DNA of 64,000 nucleotides. Origin: Nautilus pompilius (Eukaryota; Mollusca; Cephalopoda; Nautilida; Nautilidae). Below the pieces are notes generated by a model. The model saw only the letters and a list, made by a program, of their open reading frames with translations, had not been told where the DNA came from and did no database searches. Location: assembly GCA_018389105.1 (NCBI GenBank), contig JACATO010001663.1:102224-166223 (forward strand), given 5' to 3'. Position 1 is the stretch's first letter; each line of letters starts with the position of its first letter. Positions 24,301-37,119 of this stretch are shown here, piece by piece. The position numbers and the translations under genes are program-made.

Positions 24301-27300
24301 ACCTGTCACATCATGTGGTCAACCTTATGTACATCTGCAGCTTTGGTCAGGTCCAAGTGTGAAAGTGTTCACAGGTCCCAATAAAGTATCCAGCTAGTGT
24401 GTGTAGTAAGTAAGTAAGTACCACTACAGGAAACCGGTCACTTTAAATTTAAGGCTGAAAAAGAGCGAGTACAACTTGTTCGAGATGTCTTAAAGATCGG
24501 GCAGACTGGCAACCACTCTACAGTCACGGTGCTGCTATACTATTACTGGATTAATGGCACTGGCCTCACAAGTTTCAGTAGTCTTCATGCGATATTACAG
24601 CGTTCTGAGAGTGAGGGTGGGCCTTTGAGATGGTCGCGACGGAGATCGGCCGCACTTGCCGTAGTTTCGCATGTGGTCAGAGAAAGGTGATGGGTAAACC
24701 TCGTGTTTGTCAGGAATTTCTTTCTCTCTATCTTTCTTTAGAAGTTTCAAGGAGGCCGTTGAAATTGACGCCACAATTGGGAATAGTTCTATGGTTGAAA
24801 CATTAAAAACAAAAAATTAAATGCCTAATAATCCAGAGTTTGGGCAGACAGAAGCAAAACAAACTCTGAATAAAAGAATCATCTTTATACTCAACGTTAT
24901 AACTGTACATTATTTCTTCTAGAACTCCCGTAATAATTTAGATTCTTCATGGTTTTGTTCTCGCCACTAAAGCACTCGTTGCTTTGCGATCCGCTAGGTC
25001 GCAAGTAGTAGAAGACATGCGTTACCCTGTATGACGGCCCGAGGGTTGCCAAATCAGGGATGAAAGGTGCATTTCCTACTGCTGTTGCTGGCGCCTTACA
25101 TTAACTCTACATAAGAAAATTAATTTCCGAACTCGGAAGTTGTCTGAAAGTATGACGCTTGTTGCAAGATCGATGATAGGAATGCAGTTTAGTTCACCGG
25201 ATTCCAAAAAAAATGCGCTTATTTCTGTCTTCTTTTACGGTTGCTGGGAGAGACGTACAAATATGGAGGGAAGGATCCCGTTGGAAGGGTGGACGTAAAA
25301 GGTTTAGTGAAATGGTAAACGAACGCCGGAATCGCTGGACTTAATTAGTCAAAGGCTGCACCGTACAATGAATGGTGGAAAAACAATAATACAAAAGCAA
25401 AAAAAAAAAAATAACAATCCGGAACAAACCTTCTAGTCAATACGCGCGCTGTTATTAAATAATGCATTATTGCTCGAGTGGCAGGAGAAATCGTTTGATG
25501 TGTTCGGCGGTAATTTGTAATGGCCGAGACGGTGGTATGAGTCAACGGGAGAGAAAGTATCTGATTCTCGAGGCAGGGGGGCGGAAGGGAGTGAACTCGG
25601 TGACTCGCGCTATCGACCTAATAGCCAAACAGCGCTAATTAAGCGTGAATTCCTAATGAGTCTTCCCTTTGAAATTGATAAAATTTACATTAAACCGGTG
25701 TTTGCACGTGGAGTGGGGGGGGTTTGTTGTCAGTGCATAGGTTCGTGTTGATTTTTGTTGCCCAGTTGCCTGAAGATGAGGCGAGGGGTCGGTCGGACGG
25801 TTGGTAGTGGCGATGACATGCCCACCGAGAACCGACAGGATCAGCAGCAGGGGGCGCTTGGGAGCCCGCTGGGTTTTTTTTTTTAAAGGGTGATCACTTT
25901 GTTCTTGTCCACGCTGATTAACAAAGCACCTTGCTCGTTATCCGAATCTTTTTGGAGGTGGGGGGCGGCCCCCTAAACTGCGCATTTGAAAACCAACTCC
26001 AACAGCGGGGAATTAGGACAAGGATCCGCGGCGTTGTGCCCGACAGCCAGATATAACACGTTCGTAGGCCAACAGTCGGACTCAGTAGCGCACGTGCCGC
26101 CCCACCCCTCCTCGCGGTAGCCGGAGACCTCCCTTCTACCTATCAGCAAGAAATTGCGACCCTAGTTTTTAAAATCATCTACAATAATGAACAGAAGTCC
26201 ATGCGGAGTTTAATTATCTGACATAGCATTATAAACCACGATTGTAGGTCGACAGTCATCCCTATTTCATATTCGTGGGGAATTTATTAGCGAACAGCCT
26301 TTTCACGTGCGCATTTATAATTCTTGCCATTAGTAAGGAATACCCAGGTGGAATGGACCAGTAAAGACCCGGTTAATGGCTCGACGACCGTCAGTATTAT
26401 TTGCGTGTTGCTTGTCGAACTGCGCACACCTTTAATTTTGATAATGAGGCGCCCATCCCTTCATCTAAGTAACCCCCAAATCCGTCTACAGGGATTCGCT
26501 GGCAGCCGATGGTTTCCGTGGCTCCAGTAGAGGGATTGGGATCTTGCCCGATTGCTACCGAATTGTTGCACACCACTCTCACAGCGGCGGCGAGGTCACG
26601 CAAATGGACGTCGAACGAACGCACGCAGAACAGTACCGGGCAATTTTCGTATTCTCGCCTTCTCTAAATTCGCGACCGTTTTATTGTTGAACGAAGTTCG
26701 GTAAAAATTATTTTTAAAATTTTTTTAGAGAAATGCAGCCACAGCGGGGTAATACGTCTGTATGATGCGCGCGCTCATCGCTTTCTTAAAGACTGTTAAT
26801 TTTCGGAAATGTCCCAAATTCAGAACACTTACTGCATCGCGAGAGGAATGAGGTTAAACCTAAAGGAAGCAGGAACATTGAACGCGATAGAGTTAACAAA
26901 GAGCGAGACCTTTGTTGACACTTGATATTATTTACCATCATTTAAAATGCCAATGAACTAATTTCGGTAAACATCTACATCACGTAGTAAGTTTGAATAG
27001 CGAATCTTAGACAATTCCAACTGATTGTAGGCGCGAGTCACTCGACACGCAATACACAAAGAAGATCTAACAACATACAGGTGCAGAACAGATTGTTAGA
27101 AGGGTGGAGAACGCACCCAGTACTATTTTTAAACTTTGAATTTAGGGCGAGGTGGAAAGGGTTTTGATCCCATTGACATGGTCCAAGAGAAAGGGGGAAT
27201 TAGGCCTGGTTCCCTCCAAGCCTATCCATCCATTCAGTACGCCCTGTGACGGGCCTGTCACTATCCAGAATCTCCAGGCGAAGCGAAGCGATGACGTCAG

Positions 27301-28659
27301 ACCAAACTCGATCAGTTCACCCGACTGTTTCTCCAGAGAGCGATTCTTATAGCGACGGAAGGTGATACGGAGATGCGTTTCTTATCATCTGTAGATCTGT
27401 GGATGAGGTCTCATATCGTGGGTCACGGGAGGGCAATTTACAGCTACGGTGGAAGTGACGTCGCGTTTTATCGCTAAGAAAATTCCACGTATCGAGCCTC
27501 TAAAGGTATGGCAGGAACTATCGGCCACAGACGAAAGAAAACTACACGAGAGCTCGGCAGCCATCTTTATGGCCGTGTTGTGCAGTCGTCCTTCATAATT
27601 TCGTGTAAGAATCTTTGAAACGAGAAATTAATTATATCAATAAACTATAACGTTTTTTTTTTAAATTTTTGGTTGTTCCACGTAAGTCATCGGTACTTAG
27701 TCCTCTGTGGCGTTTGTAATGAATCAGCTTTCGGTGCTTCTTCTGACCATTCGAGGCTTGTCTGTGTTTCTCCCTATCAAATTAGTTCCTTGCCGGTTCT
27801 TCTGCATTTAATTACACCGAAAGAATAGCAGCATTCCAGGTGCTAAGTTAATAAACTATCTGAAACCGTGAACATTGATTTTTCGAGTTGCTTCGATGAC
27901 TGTGTAATCTCACGCTACAAGAATCTTAATTGACGATTTTTAACTTTAAACTTTTTGTTGTCCAACATCGAATTCGTCCACCTTTGCTACTCTTACTGTT
28001 CCCAAGGTCTGTCCCTAGATCAAAGCCGGAACGAACAGCAGCGGAAATTCATTGACAGAGAGAAAAGGGACAACATTAAGAAATAAAAACGAAATGAACT
28101 GGAGAGATTTTTAACTCTCAAACAGTTCCCATAGCTACAAGCTGTTTTCTTGTTTTATTTCAATTTATTTATCTGTTTATTGATTAGCATGGCTCTGATG
28201 TCACGAGTGTGTTTCGGCATATTATTGAAAGCGGAAGCGCTGTGACCAGTGATATCAATCTTAGGCTTGATCCTGTACAATGCAGCTGCATCTCTTTATT
28301 ATACAACCTCGTGTGCTTTTAAAATAACGTATAGTAGTCTGTGATCTGTAATAGATGTGTGATAGGAATGAGAACCATTGGAAGCTTCCCAGACGCGTGG
28401 AAGGTATTAAAATTATTTTTCTTTTTTTCTTTTTTCATTGGTAACCATGGTTTTCAGCCGATAGCGACTAAGAAGTAGCCTAGCAATGCATCAGCCAGCA
28501 TCCAGCAACAAGAATCCCTGCTCGCGATATTTCTGATCTTTTTTTTTTTTTTCGTCGCTAGGAAAAATCTCCCATCCGATTTAGTGCAGAAAGATGAAGT
28601 CCCGTGGTTACTTACACCATATTTCCTGAAGGATGCGTTATTCTTCACCGAGCCAATCA
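24301..28659. other. No gene recognised
   Basis: Mixed sequence, with a short (AAGT)n run at 24402-24420. It is G+C-richer at 25.7-26.65 kb and 27.1-27.5 kb, where CpG is frequent. Open frames stay below 76 codons and match nothing I recognise. Confidence 0.45.
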
Positions 28660-28760
28660 AGTCTTATGCGCGCTGGTTAGACTACTGCATTTCCATGTTT
28701 CCTTAACGCCTGGGTTCGAATCCCGGTTTGGAGCGGCTCGGCCTAGCTACTTTTTTGTGG
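28660..28760 (+). mobile_element. tRNA-derived SINE-like head
   Basis: CTGGTTAGACTAC resembles box A and is followed 40 bp later by GGGTTCGAATCCCG, a perfect box B. The intervening 28668-28737 does not fold cleanly into a tRNA by eye and lacks an obvious acceptor stem, so a SINE head is preferred to a working tRNA gene. Confidence 0.5.
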
Positions 28761-29756
28761 CGTAAGATTGGCAGCGCTTCCTAGCGGACAATATCCGAAG
28801 CGGTGCGTTTCCTAAACGGGGCTATCTCGTTTGCCGACATCAGTGTACGATACAGTAACATCAGGATTTACTTACACGAGGCTGGCAGCGGGAGGACTCG
28901 TGTGTGTGTGTGTGTGGACGTTTTTGGATATGTTGTTGGTCCTTGTGTAGCGGACTGCTGGTCGGGCCGGTACTCGGATTACTAGGGGTAGATGGCATAT
29001 CAATGGCAACGGGCGTGTTTTCCGAAACTACCTGACGAATCAAAACTGCTTGATGGATTTTTTGTTGTTGTCCCAGTGAATCTATGAAGGCCGACGGGAC
29101 CGATTCTGGATTTAATCAGAGCACGGAAAGTAAATGCTTGCGCGAGTGACGCACGAATTTGGTAGACCGGCTGGTTCTCCGCGCAGACCCTCAGAATTGG
29201 GGGGCAAGGGAGGTAACTGCAGCCACCCATAACAGCGAGTTTGCGCACTAGGTTTCTTTGTCGCCATTTGTTCCATAATTTAGAAAAATAAATCTGCAGC
29301 ACAGTTTTCTTTTGAAACCGCTGCTTTTATTATTTGCTTATATTTTTGTTGCGTTTTCCTTGATGAAGCGTCTCTCGCCGATATCAACGGTAGGCGTGGT
29401 GACCTCCAACATATGATTCACTTAAAGACCGTACACATACAGCTTAGGCATCTGTAAAACTAATTGAACCGAATTTTTGGTGGAGGGAGGATCAATTATT
29501 TACTTCTAGTCTGTGGCTACTAGTTCTCTGACTTCCAGTATCAACGTGGTCCTATCCGAATTCTGCCCACTTACATTTCTGGTCTCTTTTCACTATATCA
29601 TCTGAAACCGAGCTCCGTCTCTACCCGCTGGTATCTTCAATAACTGCTGATTGGTGGACTCTCGTGTTGCAGCAGCTTATAGTTTTGTTTTTTCTTCTGC
29701 ATCTCTAACTGTTCATCTTCTTGGCGAATCCCTGTCTTGACTTTTGTCGTCAAGGT
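28761..29756. other. No gene recognised
   Basis: Mixed sequence with a (GT)n run at 28897-28914. No exon was recognised on either strand. Confidence 0.45.
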
Positions 29757-29963
29757 GTCTCACGGCAGTGAGCTAGAAGGGGGAAAGATATGGGATATTA
29801 ATCTTGGTGGCCACGCGAGTAGTTACTTAGGTATGGTTGGGGTCTCCTGAACGGCAATCGAGGTGCGAGCCAGTTAGCAATTAGCCATGGAACCTTCACC
29901 ACATGCAATCAGAAAACCTTAATAGAACTCTTTTTATTTTTAGATGTTTGAGGAAACCGATGC
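29757..29963 (+). repeat. Interspersed repeat family R1, copy 1
   Basis: Starts TCACGGCAGTGAGCTAGAAG and contains GAGTAGTTACTTAGGTATGG, then GTGCGAGCCAGTTAG, and ends with GAGGAAACCG. The same ordered blocks occur at 37.1, 37.4 (inverted), 38.4 and 46.2 kb. At 46.2 kb the unit continues into a tRNA-like head on the opposite strand, so R1 is probably the body and tail of a SINE read backwards. Confidence 0.75.
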
Positions 29964-30299
29964 GGCTGGCTGGCTAGTGAAGATGAGCAAAGTTTCTCTT
30001 AGCTAATTTAATATTTTCGAATTCAACTATGAAATCCAGATTCTTTCTTTTGGGCAAGAAAGAATCATGTATTTAAAGTATGGTGCAAATTATATAGATG
30101 CATTAGTACTTAGAATACTAAGTAAAATAACACGTGATGAAATCATATCTCATGTAATAATGAAATGCTATATAGTACAATCATGTGTTTATATAGTACA
30201 CATGAATGGTTGTCACGCCAGTAATCAGAAATTGCTACATTTCAGAAGGACTATAAAAGCATTCGCAGTAATGGCATTGTAGTGAGGTGAATATTATGG
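29964..30299. other. AT-rich, no gene recognised
   Basis: AT-rich sequence with an open frame of 71 codons at 30067-30282 that resembles no known protein. It may be flanking sequence or the upstream part of the next transposon. Confidence 0.35.
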
Positions 30300-30870
30300 C
30301 TCATTGGAAGGAAATATCAAATGAAAAGCCAATAAAAATCAAAGTCTTAGCTACTGAAGGCTGCTTCATGTGACAGATTTCAGCCCACAGAAGGAACTTA
30401 TGCAAGACTCTTTGGGGGATAGCACAGAACTGGTCCTGTTGATAGGAGACGGGGTCAACGAGGAAAGACCAAACCCTCCAAAAGTGATGTTAAGTACCTC
30501 GGGGTAAGGTTTTCTACATGACAGACTACGAATAACTAGAGATCCTGCGAAGTGATCTCATTTGGCGCTGGAGGGGATTACCTTCCTACATGACAGTGAC
30601 CCTAAGCACACAGCCAGTGCGGTTACATAGTATCTGGATCATAGAGAGGCAGACGGAACCCTGACAAAGATGCCTGGGACTGCACAGTCCTGATATGAAC
30701 ACCGCCACTAGGGCTAGATGAGGTTATCCGGATACTGAGAAAGCAAAGGGAAACAAAACACCTTGGATTAATTGTGGAAAGTGCTGCAGGATATTTGGGA
30801 CAATATTTAATAGTCTTGCAGTGATAACCGGCACGGGAGCATCAAAATAGGGTATACGCCATGCCCTATA
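30300..30870 (+). mobile_element. Decayed Tc1-like transposon, fourth copy
   Basis: Around 30580-30630 the frame reads ITFLHDSDPKHTASAV, matching FQQDNDPKHTA of Tc1 transposases, with the second catalytic Asp in DSDPKH. Then YLDHREADGTL corresponds to the YL...NGTL stretch. The region that should carry the PDLNPIE catalytic Glu is scrambled, although DMNTAT can be read in a shifted frame. Downstream LWKVLQDIWDNI fits the C-terminal LW.VLQEAW block. Stops occur throughout. It looks like a different Tc1 lineage from the copies at 6.2 and 42.7 kb, which have GATCH instead of DPKHTA. Confidence 0.72.
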
Positions 30871-31679
30871 TAAAGAAAGGGGCCACGTCGCTATATAGAA
30901 GCAAAATGAATCTCGTTACTCAGAGTTAATACGTTTAGAAATTTGTCCAGCTTTTTAAACTATGAAAATGGGGAAGGAGCACAAAACTTCCCGGTCTACT
31001 TTCTATTTACCGTATAAAGGCTGAGTGAGAATAGGTGTTTTTTCTTTGACATTATAATCAGATACACCGACATAATCTAAATCGTGGACTTCTTTCTGAT
31101 GTAATTTTATTTGTTGTATTTTTAAGTCACCTTTTCCTGCTAAATATCGAATCGAATATTAATTTGATTGAACGCATATAATTTGTAGGAATTTATGCAA
31201 AACAGGAACATTAAAAAAACAAACCATGACGTATATTCTAGAAATGCGAATATCGTTTATTTCAGTTTTGAGATTTTACAGTACAAAAAAAACAACGGAT
31301 CATTTAATAGTATAAATTTTTTTCAAACAAAGTTAAATGAAAACAGATGCCCGGGGGGGTGGGAGACAAAGAGCTATATGTTGATGGCATCTTCACGTTT
31401 CTACGTCAGTCTTATATTCGGCGTGAATAAGGCGAAGTAAATCCTAACGTGGGTTTCCTAAGCAACTAATTGCTGTTGTTGTTCTTCTATCTCGAACCTT
31501 GTCTCAGAAACACTAGGGACAAACATAGTGTGGCGCTCATCCGCTAGGGGGCGTTGCTTATTCTGCGCGACAAGAGACTCCGACACTTCCGACTTCGGCC
31601 GAGTAATTAATCCCCACTTGAACTCCTTATTTTTAGATGCGAAAGGAAACTCACATGGCCGGCCGGTGAGGGGAGACAG
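30871..31679. other. No gene recognised
   Basis: AT-rich to 31.4 kb, then mixed. No exon was recognised. A GTTGTT run lies near 31475. Confidence 0.45.
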
Positions 31680-31810
31680 TGAGAAGAAGCCAAGCGGGGC
31701 GGAAGGGAGGTACGCCAAACCGATCTGTTACCGACAGGGAGTCGAACTCGAGGCCGCCTCAACCCTACCGGTACATTGCGCTAACGCGCCGCACCGTAAA
31801 CATTATGCTT
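31680..31810 (-). mobile_element. tRNA-derived SINE-like fragment, minus strand
   Basis: On the minus strand GTGCGGCGCGTTAGCGCAAT resembles a box A region and GAGTTCGACTCCCTG a box B about 35 bp later. A G+C-rich body follows. It lies about 60 bp from the next (ATT)n array. Confidence 0.5.
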
Positions 31811-31867
31811 CCATTAAAAATATACTTCTGTATTCAATTAAGGGTCCGTGGGCCCGAGAGTCAGCTC

Positions 31868-31868
<1 letters not shown>

Positions 31869-31904
<36 letters not shown>
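31869..31904. repeat. (ATT)n microsatellite
   Basis: About 12 perfect ATT units next to a SINE-like fragment. Confidence 0.95.
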
Positions 31905-31909
31905 GTTAA

Positions 31910-33120
31910 TCCCTTAGGTAGGGCCAAAATTGACAGTTGTAACAGCAGCAGTGGAGACGTTAATAAAAGAAGGGAGGGAGGTAATGTTAGGAAGTAGTAC
32001 CTATTTACCAAACGTTAACCGAGTGTCACCCCGCCTCCTCAGTCTCACGTAATAGTTAACTCTCCACCCAGGTCTGCGGGAGGTCGAAGCTACCCGGGGG
32101 TAGACGGATAGACGTCGGTAAACAGCGGTATCCGTAGTTGCGATACTCGATCGCTCCGGTTGACGCACCGCGAAGCGAAAATTATCAGGACCCCGATAAT
32201 TGATTGCCCGAGTTGGGGGGGGGGGACGTTACGGGGTAGAGAAGGGGGCACCCCCACATCCCCTCGGGCAGAGAGGAAACGGTAGCTTTCCATAAACCGA
32301 AATCCGTAACGGAGCTTCCAAGAAGCCGGGTAAACAAAAACTGTTATTATCCGGTTGACCCGGGTTCTTTTGTTGTTGTTGTTGTTGTTGTTTTCAACCC
32401 GTGGGGGGTGGGAGGAGGTTACGTATCCACGGCCGAGCCGATTCACCCGGACACGCCCGGCCCTTGTCATTTGCTCGGCTCGCGCACCTTCCCCCTCCCT
32501 CGTTACAAAAGCCCGACCAATGCGCTCCTGCGTCTCGCCGAGTCAATTGGGAAATCCGTCAATCACGAGGCAGACCTTACCACAGGTATTCAGACCTTTT
32601 AGCGGAGAGAAGAGGGGGGAAAGCGGCTCAGTTTTATGAGTCAGAACCGAGGGGAAGGAACGGAGGTCTCCGAGTACTCGATCGTGTGGGGCTCTGTTGT
32701 TTTTTTTGACAAGACAAAAAAAAAAAAAATAGAGATAGAGAGAGAGAGAGGAGAGACCGCAAGAGGCTCGGACCGAGAGCCTGCGTGTGCTGAGGTGGTC
32801 GGCCGCCCGCGGGGACGACAGGCTTCGGAGACGGGCGCACCGGCTGCTTGACGAGGTGAGTGCATTGCTTTCCTCCTGTCCGTCAGTCGCCGACGCCGCT
32901 TGGATTCCCCCCCCCCCGCGCTCTTAGGTCCCCCTCCGCCCTGATGATATAAGCTGCGTGCCAGCCTCCCCCCGCTAACTGAAAACAAATCGGTGTCCAC
33001 CTCCCGGCGGCCGGATTCCATTGGAAATAGCCCTGTACTTTCATGAATAGAGCATCCAGACCCCGCGCGTGTGTGGAATCGGGGGGGGGCTGCATTCTTA
33101 AGAATTTTCCATGGGTTTTT
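31910..33120. other. CpG-rich block, possible promoter or island
   Basis: High G+C and frequent CpG from about 31.95 to 33.1 kb, in contrast to the AT-rich sequence before 31.4 kb. It includes a (GTT)n run at 32368-32392, an 11-G run at 32215-32225 and a short GA run at 32728-32753. At 32856 GAG|GTGAGT is a strong splice-donor match, so a non-coding leader exon ending at 32855 is possible. No protein was recognised; the long minus-strand frame 33246-32641 is mostly Arg/Glu from the CT repeat and is not a gene. Confidence 0.4.
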
Positions 33121-33146
33121 CAGTGAGAGAGCACGACTTCTCTCGA

Positions 33147-33278
33147 TATCTATCTCTCTCTCTCTCTCTCTCGCTCTCTCTCTCCTCTCTCTCAATCTCT
33201 CTCTTCTCTTTCTCTCTCTGTCTTCATCTCTCTTCTCTCTCTCCATCTTCTCTCTCTCTTCTTCTTCATCTCCTCTCT

Positions 33279-33372
<94 letters not shown>
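33147..33372. repeat. (CT)n array
   Basis: About 225 bp of CT dinucleotide with CTTCATC interruptions. It is followed 93 bp later by a GA-rich array on the same strand, making a long imperfect inverted repeat. Confidence 0.97.
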
Positions 33373-33377
<5 letters not shown>

Positions 33378-33465
33378 ATTCCGTTCTTCAATCCACTTCC
33401 ATTAATCTCTTCAGCTACTGCACCTCTTGTAAGGTCTGATACAAGTACACCGTTTGACTATATAC

Positions 33466-33531
33466 AAATCGAGAGAGACGGCGAGAGAGAGGAGATGAGA
33501 GAGGAGAGGAGATAGAGAGGAGAGAGATAGC

Positions 33532-33563
<32 letters not shown>
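33466..33563. repeat. (GA)n array
   Basis: About 100 bp of GAGAGA with GGAGAT interruptions, complementary to the CT array just upstream. Confidence 0.95.
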
Positions 33564-33599
33564 TAACAAGACAGGAAGCGAATTTATAAAGGGATAACC

Positions 33600-36500
33600 A
33601 GAGGCAGAAGCAGCCAAAGAAGAGAGACATTATATATATATAAGCGCAATAGAAATGATTGGAATAGACGTTACTCTTCTTTCATTTAGTCTCTAAATCA
33701 AACGCGCCAAGACTGCTATACGTAGCATCTTCCTTGTTGTTAATCAGCCCGCCGTGTGAAGCCGATTGATGAGATGCTGACAAATGCTTAAAAATCCATG
33801 AAAATAATTACGCTAATCTCTCTTAAAAAAGCAGAAACAAGACGGAAAGCAGCTGCTGCCCTGTTTTCATTCAGTTAGCAATAATTACGACAAGTCCGCA
33901 ATTGTTGACACAACTAGAAATTTCGGCGTGCCAGGGTTCGCTTGGAGCTGACGTAGATGAAGAATTCCCCTGCGGTAACTTTGATTTTTCTGATAACATT
34001 TCCGTTTCCACGCAGTCTCCCTTCTGGTTCCATGATTCCACCGTCAAGTAGAGGCGAGCGGTGACCAGCTATTAGTTGTTTTCTCTTTTTTTGTCCTTAA
34101 TTTCTATTTTCAGTCTTCTTTTTTTTTTTTGGAATTCAAACCGATCGATCCGTCAGATCTTCGTCTTAGATCCTCCCCCTCTTCCTCCCTGTTGCGGCGT
34201 TCGCGGTCCGTGCTGGGGGAAGTGGGAGGAGGTGAACATAGGACGAATCTCGGCCGACCGGGTTCGCCCGCCAGCCAGGACCCTAACGATGTTGCCGGAT
34301 TTCGCGATAAATCGATCAGACTTCCCGGCTGATCGATCGCGACTCCGCCACGTAATGTTACCTCAAGCGTCCGCTTTACCCGGCTACGACAGGTGAGAAA
34401 AGAGGGGAGGTGGCGAGGAGGAGGGGACAATAGAGTTAGACCCCCCCACCCACCCCTTTCTCGCCCTCTTTCCCGAACGAACGAAACTGATCTCGCTTCG
34501 CGGGCCCACAACAGGCCTGCAGCCGTCCATCGGGGCTACTGGCAGTATGCTAATTATATGCCGGTACTTCTCTCAGGCCTTCTCAAGATATGAATGTCGC
34601 CGGAAATCTCCGGGATCCGTTTCCTCGCTCGTGGTATCCGTGACACACTGATATACATAACATTTCCCCAATTGATTTTCTTCTAGACACACCGTCAAGA
34701 ATGGAGGCCGACACCTTAAATTAGAGCCAAAAATAGCGCCGTCTACGTTTCGTGGTATTTAAACTCTTGGCTTGTGAATGAAAGCTTTGTGTTGTTGCCG
34801 ATCTCTCTTTGTAGTGTGGCCAGATCATAAGGCCGCGCAGGTAGAGGTAATATTCGCCGATTACCTGCCGACCAATCTGCAAGCAACCAGACCGTTTGTT
34901 TCCCCGGTGAATTTTGAAGTAACCGGTACCTTGTCTACTTAAGATGAAAGGTCTATAAGCAGTTTCATTTCCACGCAGCGTAATATTACCCTATAGTGGG
35001 GAGCAGTAGACTGTAGTGCTTTGGTACATACAACACAGTAACGTATAATATATTACAGGTAATATGATGTAGCTCGGAGAAGCGCTGCACTATTCTGTAG
35101 TGTTTACGTGGGCTCACCAAGAGATGAGACTAGAGCATGCATCTTCTAAAATGGAAAGGCTGCTAATTCTTTAACATACTTGGTTCTAGTCCATAGCCGG
35201 AACGGAATGCCAGAACATTTAGACACGGGTGACTCTTTTGTTAAGAAGACAACAAACAGCACAGTAGCATGCGTCATCTTTGAGCTTAGCGGAGAACTAC
35301 GTCATAGCTGTGAAAGATGGAGGTCTCCAAAGTATCGACATGAGAATATTAAGCCTCACCTCATTGCATAGTTTGTTTTTTGTTTTTTTTTACTTCCGTG
35401 ATTCATCAAAAGGCCACCAGACCTTCATCTACATAGAAATATGTATTTGACTGGAGATTCTGTTTCGGTTCTGTCCGTGCGCGTCAGAAACAACAGATTC
35501 TCTCGACCAAAACGAGCTTCAGGAACCACGCTAAGGAACATCCAGCAACTGACATCGGTTCCTGTTTGTGTCCTTATTGGCAACGAGCGAGCAGACAATA
35601 GCTTTTATTTATTTCTAGTATCAACCATTCGAAACCTGGAGGGACTCGGAAGAAGGTTCTGTAAAACCGCTACTGCGATAGGAAAACGAGCAGCCGAATT
35701 TTTGCTCGCTACATTTGATTTGCTGGTCGATATCGATCGACCGGTATTCGACTAGATCTAGGGATCCAGTGTAAACTGGAGCTTATTAAAGTCCACAGGG
35801 CCGTGGTCTGGGAGAAAGGGTAATCGTTTTCGTGAATTGCGAGAGCTGGACATCGATGCCGAGGTCATCTGGCTACACTTGCTCATTTGGAGTCTGGTGG
35901 CTGCTCGTCTTTCCAGCATCGTGAGCCCGCCCTTGTTTTAAAGTTCTCCAGAACCCAGCAGTTCGGCTGTAGTCGCTTAAGGACTCCAGTGAACGAACAC
36001 GGGAAGGCTGGCTAGTCCCTTAGCGTTAACAAAAATGCACAAGGTCAAACCCGATCGCGCTCCGCACGGACGTCGTCACTGCGACTAGACGGACACTACG
36101 CTGATGGGACAAAGTGGTCGAGTTAGGCGTGACCTCTCTGGCATCCGGCCACTTCCGTTCTCTCCCCTCCCCCCCACACCGACCACATTTAAAAACATGA
36201 AAAGCTCTAGTAAGATTTTTGTCGATTCGTTCTTTGGTTTGCATCCGATGTGAAAGAATTACAGGAGTCAACCAAGCGAGCACGTACCCTTTTCCCTAGT
36301 CCGTCTCGTATCGTAGATGATGGAGCAGGACTGTCGACGTCCGGGGACTCGGGGAAGAGAGACAATGGTACAGCTTCGGCGCTGTATTGTCAGTCAGCTG
36401 CGACGAAATATTACAGATTAGAATATGGCACTCCATTAATCATTTGCTGGTCGTTATGGGGTGGATTTGCTGCGGGAGAAACGGCCGGCGAACAGACTTA

Positions 36501-36621
36501 GATAACAAAGGGAGACTACCAGGGAACCTTGCTGACATTTTTATATGCCTTAAATCGCTTTCTTGTTGATTCAAGCGGAAGGAAACCTGTCGTTTAAGGG
36601 GTTTGATATGGGTTTTCTCTA

Positions 36622-36624
<3 letters not shown>
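33600..36624. other. No gene recognised; CpG-rich island at 34.14-34.51 kb
   Basis: 34140-34510 is strongly CpG-rich. It contains CAG|GTGAGA at 34390-34398, a good splice-donor match, so it is a second candidate leader exon or promoter. The open frame 34076-34396 starts with a hydrophobic Leu/Phe run but matches no family. The rest is mixed, with another G+C-rich patch near 36.0-36.5 kb. Confidence 0.4.

Positions 36625-36691
<67 letters not shown>
36625..36691. repeat. (ATT)n microsatellite
   Basis: About 22 perfect units. Confidence 0.97.
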
Positions 36692-37119
36692 GTCAATACC
36701 TTAAGAAACCCAGAGTTTTAACATAGATCGCCACCATATTTTACGATCTGGCTTCTGTGTCAGAATTAGTCTTAAAGTTATCCGCTACGTTCAGATAATC
36801 TATTAAATGTTTCAGTTCGGAAACCGACGTTTTGTGCTTTAGAGCTTTTTGAACTCCGAATAGTAAAGGTGACATCAGACGTGCGCGTACACACTGCACA
36901 ATCTTGCACAACTATGACGCAAGCGAACTTGTTCTATGTCATTCTCAACAGGAGATGTGGGCTAGGGTGTCACCTGTATACAGACTGAGGTTTTAAACTG
37001 TAAGAATTGTACGTGGAGCCCTTTTAGAAGAGTGGCTTCTTGATAGTTTCCATATACGTTGCTTGCTTCCTTTGCGGATCCCGTCCTGACGCTGAGGTTG
37101 AGGAGATATTATCTCCCAG
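36692..37119. other. No gene recognised
   Basis: Mixed sequence between a microsatellite and the R1 inverted pair. Nothing coding was recognised. Confidence 0.4.

Noticed and set aside
28668..28737. Possible working tRNA gene
   Set aside because: Box A and box B are present but no acceptor stem or full cloverleaf could be formed by eye; a SINE head is more likely. tRNAscan-SE would decide.
32641..33246. 201-codon minus-strand frame
   Set aside because: The N-terminal third is Arg/Glu repeat from the CT array and the rest resembles no known protein; CpG-rich DNA keeps frames open by chance.
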